Positions 35,530 through 47,899 of a stretch of 64,000 bases of DNA are shown one piece after another. A program made the position numbers and the translations under genes. The stretch's first letter is position 1. Each line of letters opens with the position of its first letter. The stretch is from Epiperipatus broadwayi (taxonomy: Eukaryota; Onychophora; Udeonychophora; Euonychophora; Peripatidae). Location: positions 1 through 64,000 of the forward strand of contig JAQFVV010007229.1 of the NCBI GenBank assembly GCA_028023455.1, in the 5' to 3' direction. The notes under the pieces were generated by a model that made no database searches, was not told where the DNA came from, and saw only the letters and a program-made list of their open reading frames with translations.

Positions 35530-38000
35530 GCTTCATCAAAGTTAATATATATATATATATATATTAATATAAATCAAAAAGTCTATAAATATGATGTATT
35601 CAAAAATCAATACCTCTATTAGAATCCTTCTAAATTCTTGATGATATGTGAATAGAAGTAGTACATGGATGATACCTAACTGATTTCTGTTTATATTTTT
35701 ATATATTTCAAGGTATAGAAGTGTATCGGATCTCATTTATTTTTTTGATTAATTAAAATTGCACAATTTGCTTCCAATTATTCTACATACATATTTTTAG
35801 CTTTTTAACCTGCAAAAACAAAAACTCTGACACACTGAAACATTTAGATTTTAATATCTATTAATCACAATGCATAAATATTTAATCTAGCTTATTAATT
35901 ATATTATGTATTGACATAATACTCACACTGTTTTCTTTGAGTTTATGCATTACTTTACAACACTTTGGCACAAATGCACAGCTTTCTCCTTTCATTCTGC
36001 TAATATTTTCTGAAAACCATTAAATAGTTGAGTTCACAGGTAGAGATTAACTTTCTTTTACTCCTGCATTTTAACAAAAAACTTTATAATATATATATAT
36101 AGTTTTAAATTCTTAAGTAGGGAATAATCAATCCCTTTTTAAAAATAATAATAATAAGATTTAAAACAATTTAAGCAACTTTTAGAGACAAAATGAGTTA
36201 CTTTTTCATTCAATCTGTAATCTTTTTTTTTCTTAATTTTCCCTTCTATTTTTTCTTCTTAAAAACATTGTCTGTTGGTTGTTAATATATTCCATATTGC
36301 ATTCTTCATTGGTCAATTCTTTTACTTGCTAGTTACACGTATTTAACTATTTTTAAAACAAATATCATCTCTTTGAAATATTTACTACTAATAAAAAAAA
36401 CTACCTTTTATGGATTTAATAAAACTACAATTTAAATCATTTCAATTTTATTTTTCTACAGACTAAATCTGAGATTAATTTTATAACCCTTTTATCATAA
36501 CATTGATAAAATAAATATATATTTATTTTTTTAAAGTAAATTAAGATTTAACCAGAAATAGTCATTTTTTTTATAATATTAGATGCACACAGACATGATT
36601 ACCTATTTATGTAACACATTTTTATTTAGAAGATTAGATTTGAACTTCACTATAATTTTAAATATTATCAAATGATTATTTATTTCAAATATTATTAATT
36701 TATATTTTATTTTATCTTTTATATTTTTGAAAATAAGCATTTTACCCAGGATTTATAGCATTTATATTACTTTAAATTAACTAATCTCAGGTTCAAACCC
36801 TTTGATAACTAAATGACCTTTATTTTTTCTCAGTTTAATAAATAAATATTTTTGACTTTATAAAATTTAGAATTAGACATCCTAACTTATTTCCAATTTA
36901 TTTTATGATGGGGGTGTACCAATAAGAAGGGTACAATATATTTATACCATGTTTAGCTGAAAATAAACCTAACCAGAAACTAAGCCTAGCATGATTTTTC
37001 AAAATGCTTACCCTAAATTAAGCCCTAGTTAAAATCATCAGCCATATAATTGGCTTTTATTTGGCTATTGAAACACATTATGTATGTATTGAATTGTAAA
37101 ATAATGAACATTTAAATAAACAATATTATTGACATTAATGCTTTAAAAAATGGTAATTTAAATTATATGGTTGTTTTATATTTTCTCATTAATCATTTTC
37201 AAAAAACATAATTCTACCTGTATAGAGTGACAACTTATCCACCACAAGTCAATATATCAGACAATTTATAATTTCACTTATATATTTTTAGGTTATTTAT
37301 TTTAATACTTAGATTTAGAATGATTGATTTTAGTTTAATAATTTCATTATGGTAGTTTTTAAATATTTAAGATAAAAGAAAAATTAGTTTGATTTCTTAA
37401 ATATTTTTTTTCTAAAAGACTATTTAAAATAATAGCAGTGATTTTAATAATCAATGTTTAGCTTAAGTTAAATCATCAATCTTTCTCCTAAAAAAGTTTT
37501 TAAAAAGAATATCCAATCAGAGCTATTTTAAGTAATTTGGAAAGTGTTTACAATATGCACACTTGATAATGGATGAACATGGCTGTGTAATACACAAATC
37601 ACCATAATTCAATATGCCATAAGTTGTAATAAAAATACTTAATGTACATGTGTAAAATACAGAAACATTTTATAAATTTTTGTGTTGCATTTTTTGGTTG
37701 ATTTTGTGTGGACCAACTAATTTCAATGTAATCATTTTTGTTACTTCTCCTGTCTCATAAGTCTTCAATTAGCACTTAATTTAGTGGTAAATTTAAACGG
37801 AATAAGATTGTGATCATCAAATAAGATAAGTGCAAAAAGAAAGTGCTATTCCAATGAGTATAAGAAAGAAATTGTTGGGGCTCCCAGGATAAAAAATGTA
37901 CAGCTTTCTATAAAGGGAAGAAATACTTGAATAAATGCACATTTTCATATTTGAATAAATGCAGATTTTTATACATGACAAAATAAGATATTTCATATCA
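35530..38000. other. AT-rich non-coding DNA
   Basis: Short TA microsatellites lie at about 35545-35565 and 36091-36102. Minus frames at 35542-35736 and 37817-38005 have no recognisable domains. No gene seen. Confidence 0.55.
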
Positions 38001-38002
38001 TT

Positions 38003-39105
38003 CACAACTTTCTTAAATACTTTAACAATACTACTTTTTATATGAAAACCTTTATTCTAACAGTTTTGACTGTTCTGAAGTCATCATCAGAGCTACAATA
38101 TCCAAATATATAATTATACAATTAATACATTTTATACACATTCTTATACATAATTAAATAAACAAATAAAACATACATTTTAATCTATCCATTATAAATA
38201 ACCACTTCCTATTTTATTATTTTACTCTTAATTCATTTTATCCACATTTATTATATATTACTTTATTTTATTTTTTAAATTATTTACTATAATTTTAATT
38301 TTAAAAAACTTTAACTTTTTATTCTACTATTTAATACATATTATTGTCTTTTTACTTATATTTTTAAACAACTTTTAACATTTTCTTATTTTTATTAAAT
38401 ATTTTATAATTAACTATTAACTTTTTCCACATTACAAATTACCTTTTTACATTATAAAAATTACTCACCTCTTTACAGTCTTATTTTTAAAAACTCAACT
38501 GACAAAATTTTCAAAATGTTTATATTTGCCTAACATCTTCCTTTATCATCATTTTTCTTTAACTTTATTCTTTTAACCTTTTTCATTATTGAACATTTTA
38601 TCAGCTGGGTTTTTAGAAATAGGATTGTAAAGAGGTGAGTAATTTTTGTAATGTAAAAAGGTAATTTGTAATGTGGAAAAAGTTAATAGTTAATTATAAA
38701 ATATTTAATAAAAATAAGAAAAGGTTAGAAGTTGATTAAAAGTATAAGTAAAAAGACAATAATATGTATTAAATAGTAAAATAAAAAGTTAATGTTTTTT
38801 AAAATTAAAATTATAATAAATAATTTAAAAAATAAAATAAAGTATTATAAAATAAATGTGGATAGAATTAATTATGAGTAAAGTAATAAAATGGGAAATG
38901 ATTATTTATAATAGCCAGGTTAAAATGTATGTTTTATTTGGGTATTTATTTATGTATATGAATGTGTATAAAATGTATTAATTGTATAATTATATATTTA
39001 GATGTTGTAGCTCTGATAATGACTGCAGGACAGTTGAAACTGTTAGAATAAAAGTTTTTATATAAAAAATAGTATTGTTAAAGTGTTTAAAAAAGTTGTA
39101 GATGG
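38003..39105. repeat. Long palindrome: two arms of about 505 bp
   Basis: Left arm about 38003-38510 and right arm about 38597-39105 are reverse complements with a spacer of about 85 bp; similarity extends across the whole length. Each arm carries, in the orientation of the right arm, GTAGCTCTGAT(A/G)ATGACT, a CAGGACAG-type hairpin and GAAACTGTTAG near the outer end. That order recalls a hammerhead, but one extra base separates the CTGATGA-like element from stem II and no convincing stem I pairs. If transcribed, the locus would form a long double-stranded RNA hairpin. It could be a foldback transposon or an inverted dimer of a retroelement end. Confidence 0.85.
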
Positions 39106-39279
39106 TATGATATATAAAAGTAAAAATCAATAGATAAGGAAAGGAAGAAAAAGAAGAAAATTATATTAAAATAAGATAATCCCTAAAAATAAGCCCTATG
39201 GTTTCTTTTGAAGCAAAAATTAATATAAGAACCAATTTAATTTTCAGGCAAACATTGTATATATATATAATAAATAAAG

Positions 39280-39700
39280 CCTTATTTACAACATGTGAAT
39301 TTACAAGAACCATGTGCTTAAAGCTTAAAGCTGAGTATTACCAGTCCAACTATGTAACTAATTTCACCAAAAGGAATATAGATAAAATAAAATTCCCTTA
39401 AAAATATTTCCCACAAGTCTTATATATTAATCCATCCAAAATCATAACTGTCTTTGCTTATGTTAACTTGACATGGAAATTATTAAACTGAAAATTTGGA
39501 GCTACAAAAAAGAAAGGATAATGAAAGAACTAAAATAAAAATAAATGTTAAACTGATCTGAGCTACAAGAGAAATCTAAATGAAAAAAAAAATGAAATGA
39601 TTATTAAACTGAAAATCTGGAACTAGAAAAAAGAAAAGAAAAGATAAATGGAATAAGACCAACATAAATAGTATAGTTATTAAAAACAGATATAATAGTC
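39280..39700 (+). repeat. Dispersed repeat with internal subrepeats, copy 1
   Basis: It shares block order with 41205-41765: ATGTGCTTAAAGCTT-like start, TATATTAATCCAT, ATCAT, then several spaced units of TTATTAAACTGAAAATTTGG followed by GAGCTACAA and A-rich sequence. The unit TTAAACTGAAA recurs at irregular 60-100 bp spacing. Non-coding. Confidence 0.6.
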
Positions 39701-39779
39701 CACGAGAAGAAAAATGGGAAAAAAAGGGTTAGCAAGAATAATTTTCAGAATTAACAATGGAAACAGTCCAAATAAGAGT

Positions 39780-40390
39780 AATTAAATAAAGTCATACATC
39801 ATGTGACTTAATTTGATAAGCTTGTAATTATAAACTAAATAAAGAGCATATTATTAGCTTTAACAAGCTTTATTGATAAATGCTGCAAGAAAAAGCATTT
39901 AAAATCTCTATCTAGAAATTATCCTTAGTCCCAGACTGGTTTCTAGCTATTGGCTTCCCTCAGTAAGCATTAAGATATTTCAGACATTAGATCCAAATTA
40001 CAAACTCAAAGCCAGCACTTATCTCATAGTTAACTTTTAAGTAGAAAATCTGAAATTTTCAGATACCTATAAGTCTTTAAATCCAGTTATCTAACTTAAA
40101 TAGCTATATGGGGCTGAGAAATCTTCAGACATACCATATATTAATAGCCTTAGCAATATAAAATTGCTTATGATTTAAAAGCAAAATGACAATAGTAAAT
40201 AAATAAAGTCATACATTACATGACTAAATTTGATAAGCTTGTAATTATAAACTAAATAAAGAACATGATAATAGCTCTAACAAGCTTTATCAATAAATGC
40301 CATAAGAGAAAACATTTAATTTCTACATACGGATTTTAAATGCTTTCTCTTGTGGCATTTATCAATAAAGCTTGTTAGAACAACTCAAGT
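39780..40390 (-). repeat. HHR-B repeats, tandem with terminal hairpin
   Basis: Two unit starts (ATAAAGTCATACAT, near 39787 and 40201) are about 414 bp apart, close to the 416-bp HHR-B period. A decayed hammerhead is at 39928-39966 on the minus strand. An inverted segment at about 40280-40377 (AACAAGCTTTATCAATAAATG and its complement) closes the array as a hairpin. Confidence 0.65.
39928..39966 (-). ncRNA. Decayed hammerhead motif, HHR-B copy 3
   Basis: The minus strand keeps AGC/GCT stem II around CAATA, GAAA, a short stem III and CAGTC. The core is CTGAGGG and stem I is largely lost. Inactive; useful only as a family member. Confidence 0.45.
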
Positions 40391-40394
40391 GAAG

Positions 40395-41200
40395 AAGTTT
40401 AGTCAAGATAAAAACCAATAGTCAGTTAGCCATTCACAGAAAATATCGCATGGCACAAAGGAAATAATGGCTCCATGTTAGAAAACCAAAAACAATATAT
40501 CAGGTAGATATGTTAATAACCAGATTTATATTTATAGTTAAATATATAAATGAAAAAATGAATAAGAATATAATCAAGATAAGTTATTTTTCTCTGGATC
40601 ATTTTATTTCAATTTAAGAAGGTGGGATGACAAGAAATATTTTCTTCTCATATTATCTTCAAAATAGTCTAGATTTTAAAAAGTAGTTTAACCAGGTTAC
40701 ATTTATTAAAAGATTTATATGAATGATATGATCATGTGACAAATGTCAAACATTTTAGTAATAATATAAACATGCAATTTTATTAGATTTAGTTTTTAAA
40801 AAAAGGAGGGGATGTTAATTTTTTCATATGTGTATGTAGTTTTATTTTTTCTTCAAAAGAGTTTTTATCAGTTAATTAGAAAAAACAAAAGGAAGTATAT
40901 TTTTCAAAATAATTAAAAAACAACAAAGAATTTTTTCAAATGTTAGAGTATAAATATTTTTTGAGGGAAAAATGATAATCATTTTTATAAAAAAATCAAT
41001 TAATCAAAACTTAATGCCGTTTTTTCTGAGTCAGTCATGTGATTGGATAGATATCAATGTTGTTAAGTTGTAGGATTGAGCATCGAGTCAATATCAGTTC
41101 AGCTATGGGTAGTTGAAGAGAGAGAAGCTAAGCTTGATAGACTGAAGTTAAACTGACATCATTACTTGTTAAAAAGATTTTTGGGTATTAATATAAGAGA
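40395..41200. other. AT-rich non-coding DNA
   Basis: No gene or clear repeat seen. Confidence 0.55.
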
Positions 41201-41204
41201 TAGT

Positions 41205-41765
41205 AGCTTACAAGAGTCATGTGCTAAGCTTTAGCTAAAAACAGCACTACAATCAAGCTATGTAAACAATTTTGTGGAAAGGAATATAGGAGTAAGCCAT
41301 ATATATTAATCCATTCAATATCATGATTGTCTGAGCTTTTGTTAACCTGAAATAAAAATTATTAAATTGAAAATTTAGTGCTACAAGAAGAAAAAGATAA
41401 TAGAACAACTGAAATGAAAATAATTGTTAAACTGAAATTTGAACTTACAAAAGAAAAAAGCTGTCAAGCATGGGTGGTCGAGAGGTCAGTGACAGCTACT
41501 TTACAAGCAGATGTCCCGGGTTAGTGGGTTTGCTTCCCAACTGATGCTATGACACATGAGGAAAAAAAAAGAAGAAAAAAAGCTAATTTTTAATAAAAAT
41601 AATTATTAAACTGAAATTTCTCTTGATCTGAAATTAATTTCCTTGTTTAATTGAAATTGGGAGCTACAAAAGAAACAAAGCTAAATGGAAGAAAATGAAA
41701 TGATTATTAAACTAAAAATCTGGAACTAGAAAAGTAAAGAAGAAAAGCTAAATGAAGAAAAGAAT
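41205..41765 (+). repeat. Dispersed repeat with internal subrepeats, copy 2 (SINE inside)
   Basis: Second copy of the repeat at 39280-39700, with the same TTATTAAACTGAAAATTTxG units. It is longer because a SINE has inserted at 41463 and one additional subrepeat is present. Confidence 0.6.
41463..41572 (+). mobile_element. tRNA-derived SINE, copy 1
   Basis: It starts GTCAAGCATGGGTGGTCGAG, with an A-box-like GGTGGTCGAGAGGTCAG and a degraded B box (GGGTTTGCTTCCC), and ends in an A-rich tail. A direct repeat, AGAAAAAAGCT, flanks it (41452-41462 and about 41573-41583). It matches the SINE at 52329-52425. SINEs of this kind are transcribed by Pol III and mobilised by LINE enzymes. Confidence 0.8.
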
Positions 41766-41769
41766 TATT

Positions 41770-42140
41770 TGAGGAAATTATAAAAAAACATGAAGCCAAG
41801 AGATTTGATTAGATTTGACTAAATTGTTAATTGCAAGTTATAAAAAAAAAATCCTCAATTACGTGCTTGCAAAAGAAAAACTAAAAGAAAGAAAATATAT
41901 AATGAAATAAGGTATTAGTGATGTGCTTATTTTTATTTATAATTTTTTTTTTATATGATGCAAGTAATAAATGAAAATAGTATATAACTGTTTTTTAGTT
42001 GTTTTGATGAAAATATGTTTTATTTTTATTTTTCATTAGATAAGTGTGTGGGACATCCTCATTTTTAACAGAAAAGGGAAGAAAAGTTTAACTTAAAGCT
42101 ATTTTTTTTTATTGGAAAATATTTTTTCGGTATTTGGTTA
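41770..42140. other. AT-rich non-coding DNA
   Basis: No gene seen. Confidence 0.6.
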
Positions 42141-42572
42141 CTGTAGAGCAGGGATCACCAACCTGCACCCATAGAGGCATATGTGCCTGCAATTGGTCTT
42201 CTAAATGCCAGTGACATGATCATCTGATAAGTACATTTTAAAAATAATTTCTGAACTTTTTTAAATGTGCAAAGTTAAATAAAATATAAAAAATAAATAA
42301 TAAAAATTTTATAATAATAAAAATATAAAAACATTAATAATACTGTACAATCAAATATGCCTTAACTATCTTTCTCTCTTTTTTGGATCTCTTTTTTACT
42401 ATCATGCTGTGTGTGCAACATAAACTGTATGTCTATTGAGAATTTGGTAAAATTAATGATTTGAATTACATGCATTGTCTGTTGAATAGTTATTTCTAAT
42501 TCTTTGTGAATTTATAGTAATTATTTTTTGATAAAAATTATTTGTTTATAACATTAAAAAAAAAGCCCATAC

Positions 42573-43148
42573 ATGTCTGAAGTAGGATCAAGTAAAGGGT
42601 TTTGTTTTTAAAATTTCCAAAAAGAATGTTGAGAAAATTATTTTGTGGAAATAAAGGGACATGCCATATGTCTTTTGTGCCATGACAGTGTAATAATTAA
42701 AAAATATAGTAATGAAAGGCATTTTAAATTAGAGTATAAATACTTTGATTAAAAATATGTACCTGAAATAACATTAGAAAAGAGAAAATAAATAGATGAA
42801 GAAAAAATTATCGAACTATCAATTACTGTTTAAAGAGGTACAGGATAAATTGGAAAATGTTACTGTAGCATCATTCAAAATTGCACATTTTCTTGCAAAA
42901 AAAAATCATATTTAGATGGAGAATGATTTAAAGATGCTTTACTATCTGGTGCCAATTTACCCTCTGATATTTTCTCTAAAAAATTAGAATTACCTTCTTC
43001 AATGAATAATTTACAATTATCTTGAAATACAATGAAAAGAACTGTTAAAGTATCTGCTAATATTACAGATCAATTTGAAACTAATATAGATAGGCGTTCT
43101 TGGTATTTACTTCAAATGGATGAATCTTTAGATGTAACAGGGACATCT

Positions 43149-43212
<64 letters not shown>

Positions 43213-43226
43213 TGATGATGATGATG

Positions 43227-43295
<69 letters not shown>

Positions 43296-44376
43296 TGAAA
43301 GAAATTTTACGGCCTTTGCTAATGAAGGAGAAAGTACAAGAGGTGAAGATACTTATCCAATTTTAAAAAGTTTTGTTTTGGATATATTAATTATCTTCAA
43401 TAACAATTGATACAAATCCAATAATTATGGGTAAAATCAAAGGATTTATAACTATATGTACAAAAGATGAATCATTTTCAGAATTGCCTATTATACCAGC
43501 AAATTCTGTATGCTGAAATTCTTTTACGTAATCACATTTTGCATCTCATAGATAAAACTATAAATTTTATAAGAGTTATGCAATTACGGTACAGACTAAA
43601 AGATGATGGAGTTCAATACTCTGATTTAATAACTTATACAGAAGTGAAGGTTCTCAGTACAGATACAATACTAGATTATTTTCTTAATTTGATTGCTAAA
43701 ATAAAAAAAATCTTGAACAAAAAAAGATCTCTATAATGTTCTCAAAGATCCTTCTTGGTTAAATGATCTAGTTTTTTTAGTCGATATTTGTCAGAAATTA
43801 AACCAGTTAAACCTTAAGCTACAAGGTAAAAATTAAGGTTTTTGTAGATATGGTGATATAAAGCATTTAAAAATAAATTAACTCTTTAGAGTTTATATCT
43901 ACAAAAAAAATTCCTTGATGATTTTCCCCATATTTCAAAGTCTTTCCAGAAAACAATTAGATTCTTGAGGGTATGTTAGTTATCTAACAAAGTTAACTAT
44001 TAAATTTTATTTTTTCTAGAATATCCAATGAATAATGTTATCAATACTATTTTGAGTGCAGAATTAAATAAAGTCAGCACATAAAATGTAGAAAATTTAG
44101 AATTAGAAATTATAGAATTACAAAATCACGTCCCTTTGAAACCTCTAAATGTGGATGAAAAATTTTGGAAATTAATTGATACACAGAAATTGTGTATTGA
44201 AGCAGAAATCTTTTTACTAAAGTGAAACATTTTCTACAATGCAATTTATTAAAAATAAGTTTAAATCACACCTTACAGATGAAAATTTGAATGATTGTTT
44301 GAGGTTATCAATATCAAATTATTCTCCCGATTTTGGGAAGTTGTGTAAAGAAATACATTCTGAACCTTCTTATTAA
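42573..44376 (+). pseudogene. hAT transposase (BED-finger type), broken
   Basis: From ATG at 42573 the frame shows a BED-type finger (CLLCHDSV, then NERHF) interrupted by stops. At 43032-43140 the RNase-H-like core begins, with MDESLDVTGTS carrying the first catalytic Asp of the LDES-type motif. A trinucleotide microsatellite then interrupts the gene. Downstream fragments read TIDTNPIIMGKIKGF (second catalytic region, near 43410) and SFSELPIIPANSV (near 43475). The C-terminal dimerisation domain is well preserved from 44257: KFKSHLTDENLNDCL, then NYSPDFGKLC, stop at 44374-44376. The family is that of ZBED5- or SCAND3-like transposases. No functional protein can be made. Confidence 0.85.
43150..43294. 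repeat. AAT microsatellite with ATG patch, inside hAT gene
   Basis: About 145 bp of AAT units with a central run of ATG units. It is in frame with the transposase start and gives a run of Ile and Met, an artefact. It expanded within the catalytic domain after the gene died, or killed it. Confidence 0.95.
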
Positions 44377-45299
44377 GATGTACCTATTAAAAAATAATAG
44401 TTTCTTTATGTAATTATAATACAATTTCATAAATAAACTTATATTATTTTAATAAACTAATTATTATTAACTAAATTATTTTGATAAATATATGTATTAT
44501 AATAGTTATTATATTATAATAGTTTACTTGAATTATGTTTATTACAATTATTTACTGTCAATAAGCATGAATTATTGAGAGATAGCAAAATTAATATTAA
44601 GCAAAACAAATAAATCTGTTTTTAATAATTATATCCATGATTGTAGCAAGACCAAGAACCGAAGGTAATAATTTTAATACATTGAGTGTGTGAAATCATC
44701 TATTAAATAATATATATTTTTTATATATAAGAAGAAATTTTAGGAAAAACTTTAAAAAAATATGATGTAAAAATAAAAATAAAATAATTAAAAAAGAGAA
44801 TTCCAATAGAAAAGCTCTAAAAAAATACGACCATCTGGACATCTATAATGATGTTTTAGTATGCAAAAAAAATGTGTTAACAATAAAATGCTAATATTAA
44901 AAAAATTATTTAAAGATATTTCGATTTAAAAAATATAAAATACATAAAAAATGATCTATTGAGACTCAGGCTCTCTCTCAGGGCGATTAAGGTCGAGAAA
45001 GATTTTGCTTCTTTATAAATGATATGATTTTTTTTTTTTTTTAAGAAGTTTATGTTTAAAACCTAAATTTTAGAATGTGATTTTATAAAAAAAATTGAAA
45101 CATTTAGCCTTAATTGAGTAAATAATTTTAGAATTAAAACAATATTTTTTAATTAGTTTTTTAATTTAAAAGAAAAGATTGTATACGTTTTGAACCAGGG
45201 CCCCAATAAATGGTTCTTTTTCCTTGTGCCTGCAATGCCTATTAAATTTTTTCATTGCCACATGATTTTAAAAAGATTCTTCACCTCTGTTGTAGAGAA

Positions 45300-46100
45300 A
45301 TAACTCATTTAGATTAAATTGGTTATTATTTAAAATAATCATAAAGGAATAATAATTATATGTAATCTCTGGTAAATGCTTGGGTTGGTCACATTAGTTT
45401 TAAATTTTTATTTTATTTATTAATTAACCTTTTTAAATAATTGCTTTATTAAAGAATAGTTTTTGAAATTATTATTTTTAGTTGATATCGTTATTCTAGG
45501 ATCTAGCTATCGGTTCTGCAAAGTAGCAATGTGCATGACTGATTTCATCATAGAGTTATGTTTTAAGAGATTTGTAGCTTATCTCAATAAAGTTATTTAG
45601 TATTAGAATAAATTAACTTTACACATATGTATTTTTTCTTGTTTACAGCCTCTTTTCTATGATTATAAGCTAATTCAATCATAACAGTACTTCATATATA
45701 TATACATGGGTGTGTGCGCGTGTATAAGTACAAGTATGTATGAAAAGCCAGCGAATATTCTGATGATGTGAAGCACTTATAGATGGCCAGTACACTTATG
45801 GTTATATTTAGTCAGGGCATTGAAGATGATCAACATTTTTATATTTGTTATTGTAGTTGTTTAGCACTTACATATGTGCAGGTAGAGAAAATGTTGATAG
45901 TTTGGTGTAACCTGATTTTATATTGTCACTCTTAAATCCTTTCACAAGAGTTGACTGTTGAGTATTCATGATTCATGCTTAGTAATGCTATATTTTTATG
46001 ATTGTTATTACTTATGTTTATTCCAAATGATGATTTTTGCTTATACTCATTGATGTTTAGAAAGCTTGTTTCGAGATTTCCATCTCTCTTACTATATGTC
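45300..46100. other. AT-rich non-coding DNA
   Basis: No gene or repeat recognised beyond a TA/TG patch at about 45694-45725. Confidence 0.6.
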
Positions 46101-46104
46101 TCAT

Positions 46105-46116
46105 GTTCATATGATT

Positions 46117-46160
<44 letters not shown>

Positions 46161-46169
46161 CATATGAAC
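46105..46169. repeat. TA microsatellite inside an inverted repeat
   Basis: GTTCATATGATTA (46105-46117) and its exact complement (46157-46169) bracket a TA run of about 40 bp. The whole is a near-perfect palindrome likely to extrude a cruciform. Confidence 0.85.
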
Positions 46170-46418
46170 ATATATATATATATATATATTACAAGGAAGT
46201 AAACATGATATTAAGGTTTACATGATATTAAGGTTTAGTATAACTATATCAATGCTTTTTTTATATATAATTATTTATCATTATTACGGGTAATTTTAAT
46301 TTATTTATATAAAAATATGAACTCGTTTCTATAAACACATATACACATATGTATATAATACTTTTGCATGAACTACATTTTTATTTTTTCGCCTCTTCTT
46401 CCTACTTTATTATTTGGA

Positions 46419-46483
46419 TTTAATTATTTGGTTGAGTGCACTTTTGGAGCCACACTAAAAGTGCATTCAACCAAATAATTAAA
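46419..46483. repeat. Foldback hairpin, 27-bp arms
   Basis: Arms 46419-46445 and 46457-46483 pair at 26 of 27 positions with an 11-nt loop (GGAGCCACACT). No coding frame; a miniature foldback or a precursor-like hairpin. Confidence 0.85.
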
Positions 46484-46489
46484 GCAGAG

Positions 46490-47010
46490 AATAAAGCAAA
46501 AAGAAAAGAAAAAATTTCCACTTTGTCAAGCACACGCACATATGTTTGCAAAAATTAAAATTACAGACACATGCACATATAAAATTTGTTAGTGCTGCAA
46601 ATATTTATTTAGTTGAAGTGATATGCACTACTTACAATATTTTTTTAAAACTTTATGATGTTATCCATTGATGAAAAAATCGATCAGTATTTATTTGTAG
46701 GATAAGTTCTTTGTAAAAAAGAGCTTTATATTGTTCTGCCTTGTACATCAATATGAATCCGTTATGATAGAAGAGTTATTAAATATATTGCTAATTTGAA
46801 TAGTCAGGCTTTAACATCGCATTGATTGTAGTAATAGTAATTAAAGAATGATAATATTAAATTATAATAATGGATGGTCAATTATTTTTAGGCACCAAAA
46901 ATATTAATCTTGAAGTACATTTTGCATTATATATTTATCAATTTTTTTCATCGTTTAGAAAAAATATACATATATAAATATTAAAAGCATAAAGCTAAAC
47001 TAGTCAATAA
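46490..47010. other. AT-rich non-coding DNA
   Basis: No gene seen. Confidence 0.6.
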
Positions 47011-47011
47011 A

Positions 47012-47323
47012 TAATCAAAATTACCCCAAATTCACAAATGAATCAGACTAGCTAAGAAATAAAATAAAATAAAAAAAAGAATTAAAGAATCTTTATTATT
47101 TAAAATTTATGATTCTGAAGCAGTTAACATATTTAAAAGTTCTTTTAATATTAAGGGTGTATGAGAAATAAATGGAATTGTGGGTAATATAGTTTATAAA
47201 TATCATTTTGTAGTTCTTTACATTTGAGAAATCTGCTTGTAGCAGGGAAACCATTGGTAGTGTTTTAGAGTTTATTTTCTTGGCTAGTCTGGTTGAGTTG
47301 TGAATTTGGGGTAATTTTGATTA
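47012..47323. mobile_element. MITE with terminal inverted repeats of about 45 bp
   Basis: The ends begin AATCAAAATTACCCCAAATT and are inverted copies of one another over about 45 bp with few mismatches, including CAGACTAGC. The flanks are TA-rich, so a TA target duplication as in mariner-type MITEs is possible but not provable here. A diverged inverse copy is at 35250-35525. Non-coding. Confidence 0.8.
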
Positions 47324-47329
47324 TATATA

Positions 47330-47895
47330 TACAAACACAATCAGCATGGTATAAAAAATATTGATTAAAAGACATAGTCATGTTTGCACAGATATTTGCA
47401 TGAATATAGAATATTATATAAATAAAATGACTAATTATTACTTAATCACATAGATATTTTCTTTATATTCATACTTTTTATATTTGATATAATTAGCATT
47501 CTATTAAAATTTCTAATGTAGTGTAAAACAAAGATTTAATATTTTTGACATTCTGTTTTATGAAAGTATATCAAATAGAAATCATATGATTCTGATTGAT
47601 CATTTCTCTCATTAAATAAAACTATTTATTTATTTATTATTTGTATTAATTGCTCTATTTATTTATTTATCACTTTTCTCAATTGCTCTATTATGGTCTT
47701 GCTTTTTTTTTTTCTAGTTGTTTTCCTATATATCAAAAATAAACCACATTATAATTTCCATAGATAATTTTACAGACTATAATTATTTTTTCCTTCATGT
47801 TTTACCTGAACATAGTGTAACTGTTTGAAATCCAATACTTACATTTTTATTTATATGATTTTTGTTTTTGATTTAAGCTTTCTGAATTATTGGAG
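47330..47895. other. AT-rich non-coding DNA
   Basis: A TTTA/TTAT run lies near 47625-47670. No gene seen. Confidence 0.6.
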
Positions 47896-47899
47896 GGTA

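Larger units (their letters stand above)
42149..45289 (+). mobile_element. hAT transposon, autonomous type, decayed (3.1 kb)
   Basis: It begins CAGGGATCACCAACC and ends, in inverse, CAGAGGTGAAGAATC. An 8-bp target duplication with one mismatch flanks it (CTGTAGAG at 42141-42148, TTGTAGAG at 45290-45297). The terminal repeats are diverged, as expected of an old copy. It contains a broken transposase (42573-44376). The 900 bp after the gene is AT-rich with no further frame. Confidence 0.88.

Noticed and set aside
38041-38095. Calling the palindrome motif a true hammerhead
   Set aside because: One extra base lies between the CTGATGA-like core and stem II, and no stem I partner was found, so it is reported only as hammerhead-like.
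43032-43298. Frame with a long poly-Ile/Met tail as a novel protein
   Set aside because: The tail is the AAT/ATG microsatellite; only the first 36 or so codons are real hAT transposase sequence.
45755-45800. CTGATGATGTGAAGCAC as hammerhead core
   Set aside because: No GAAA or pairing partner follows within a plausible distance.
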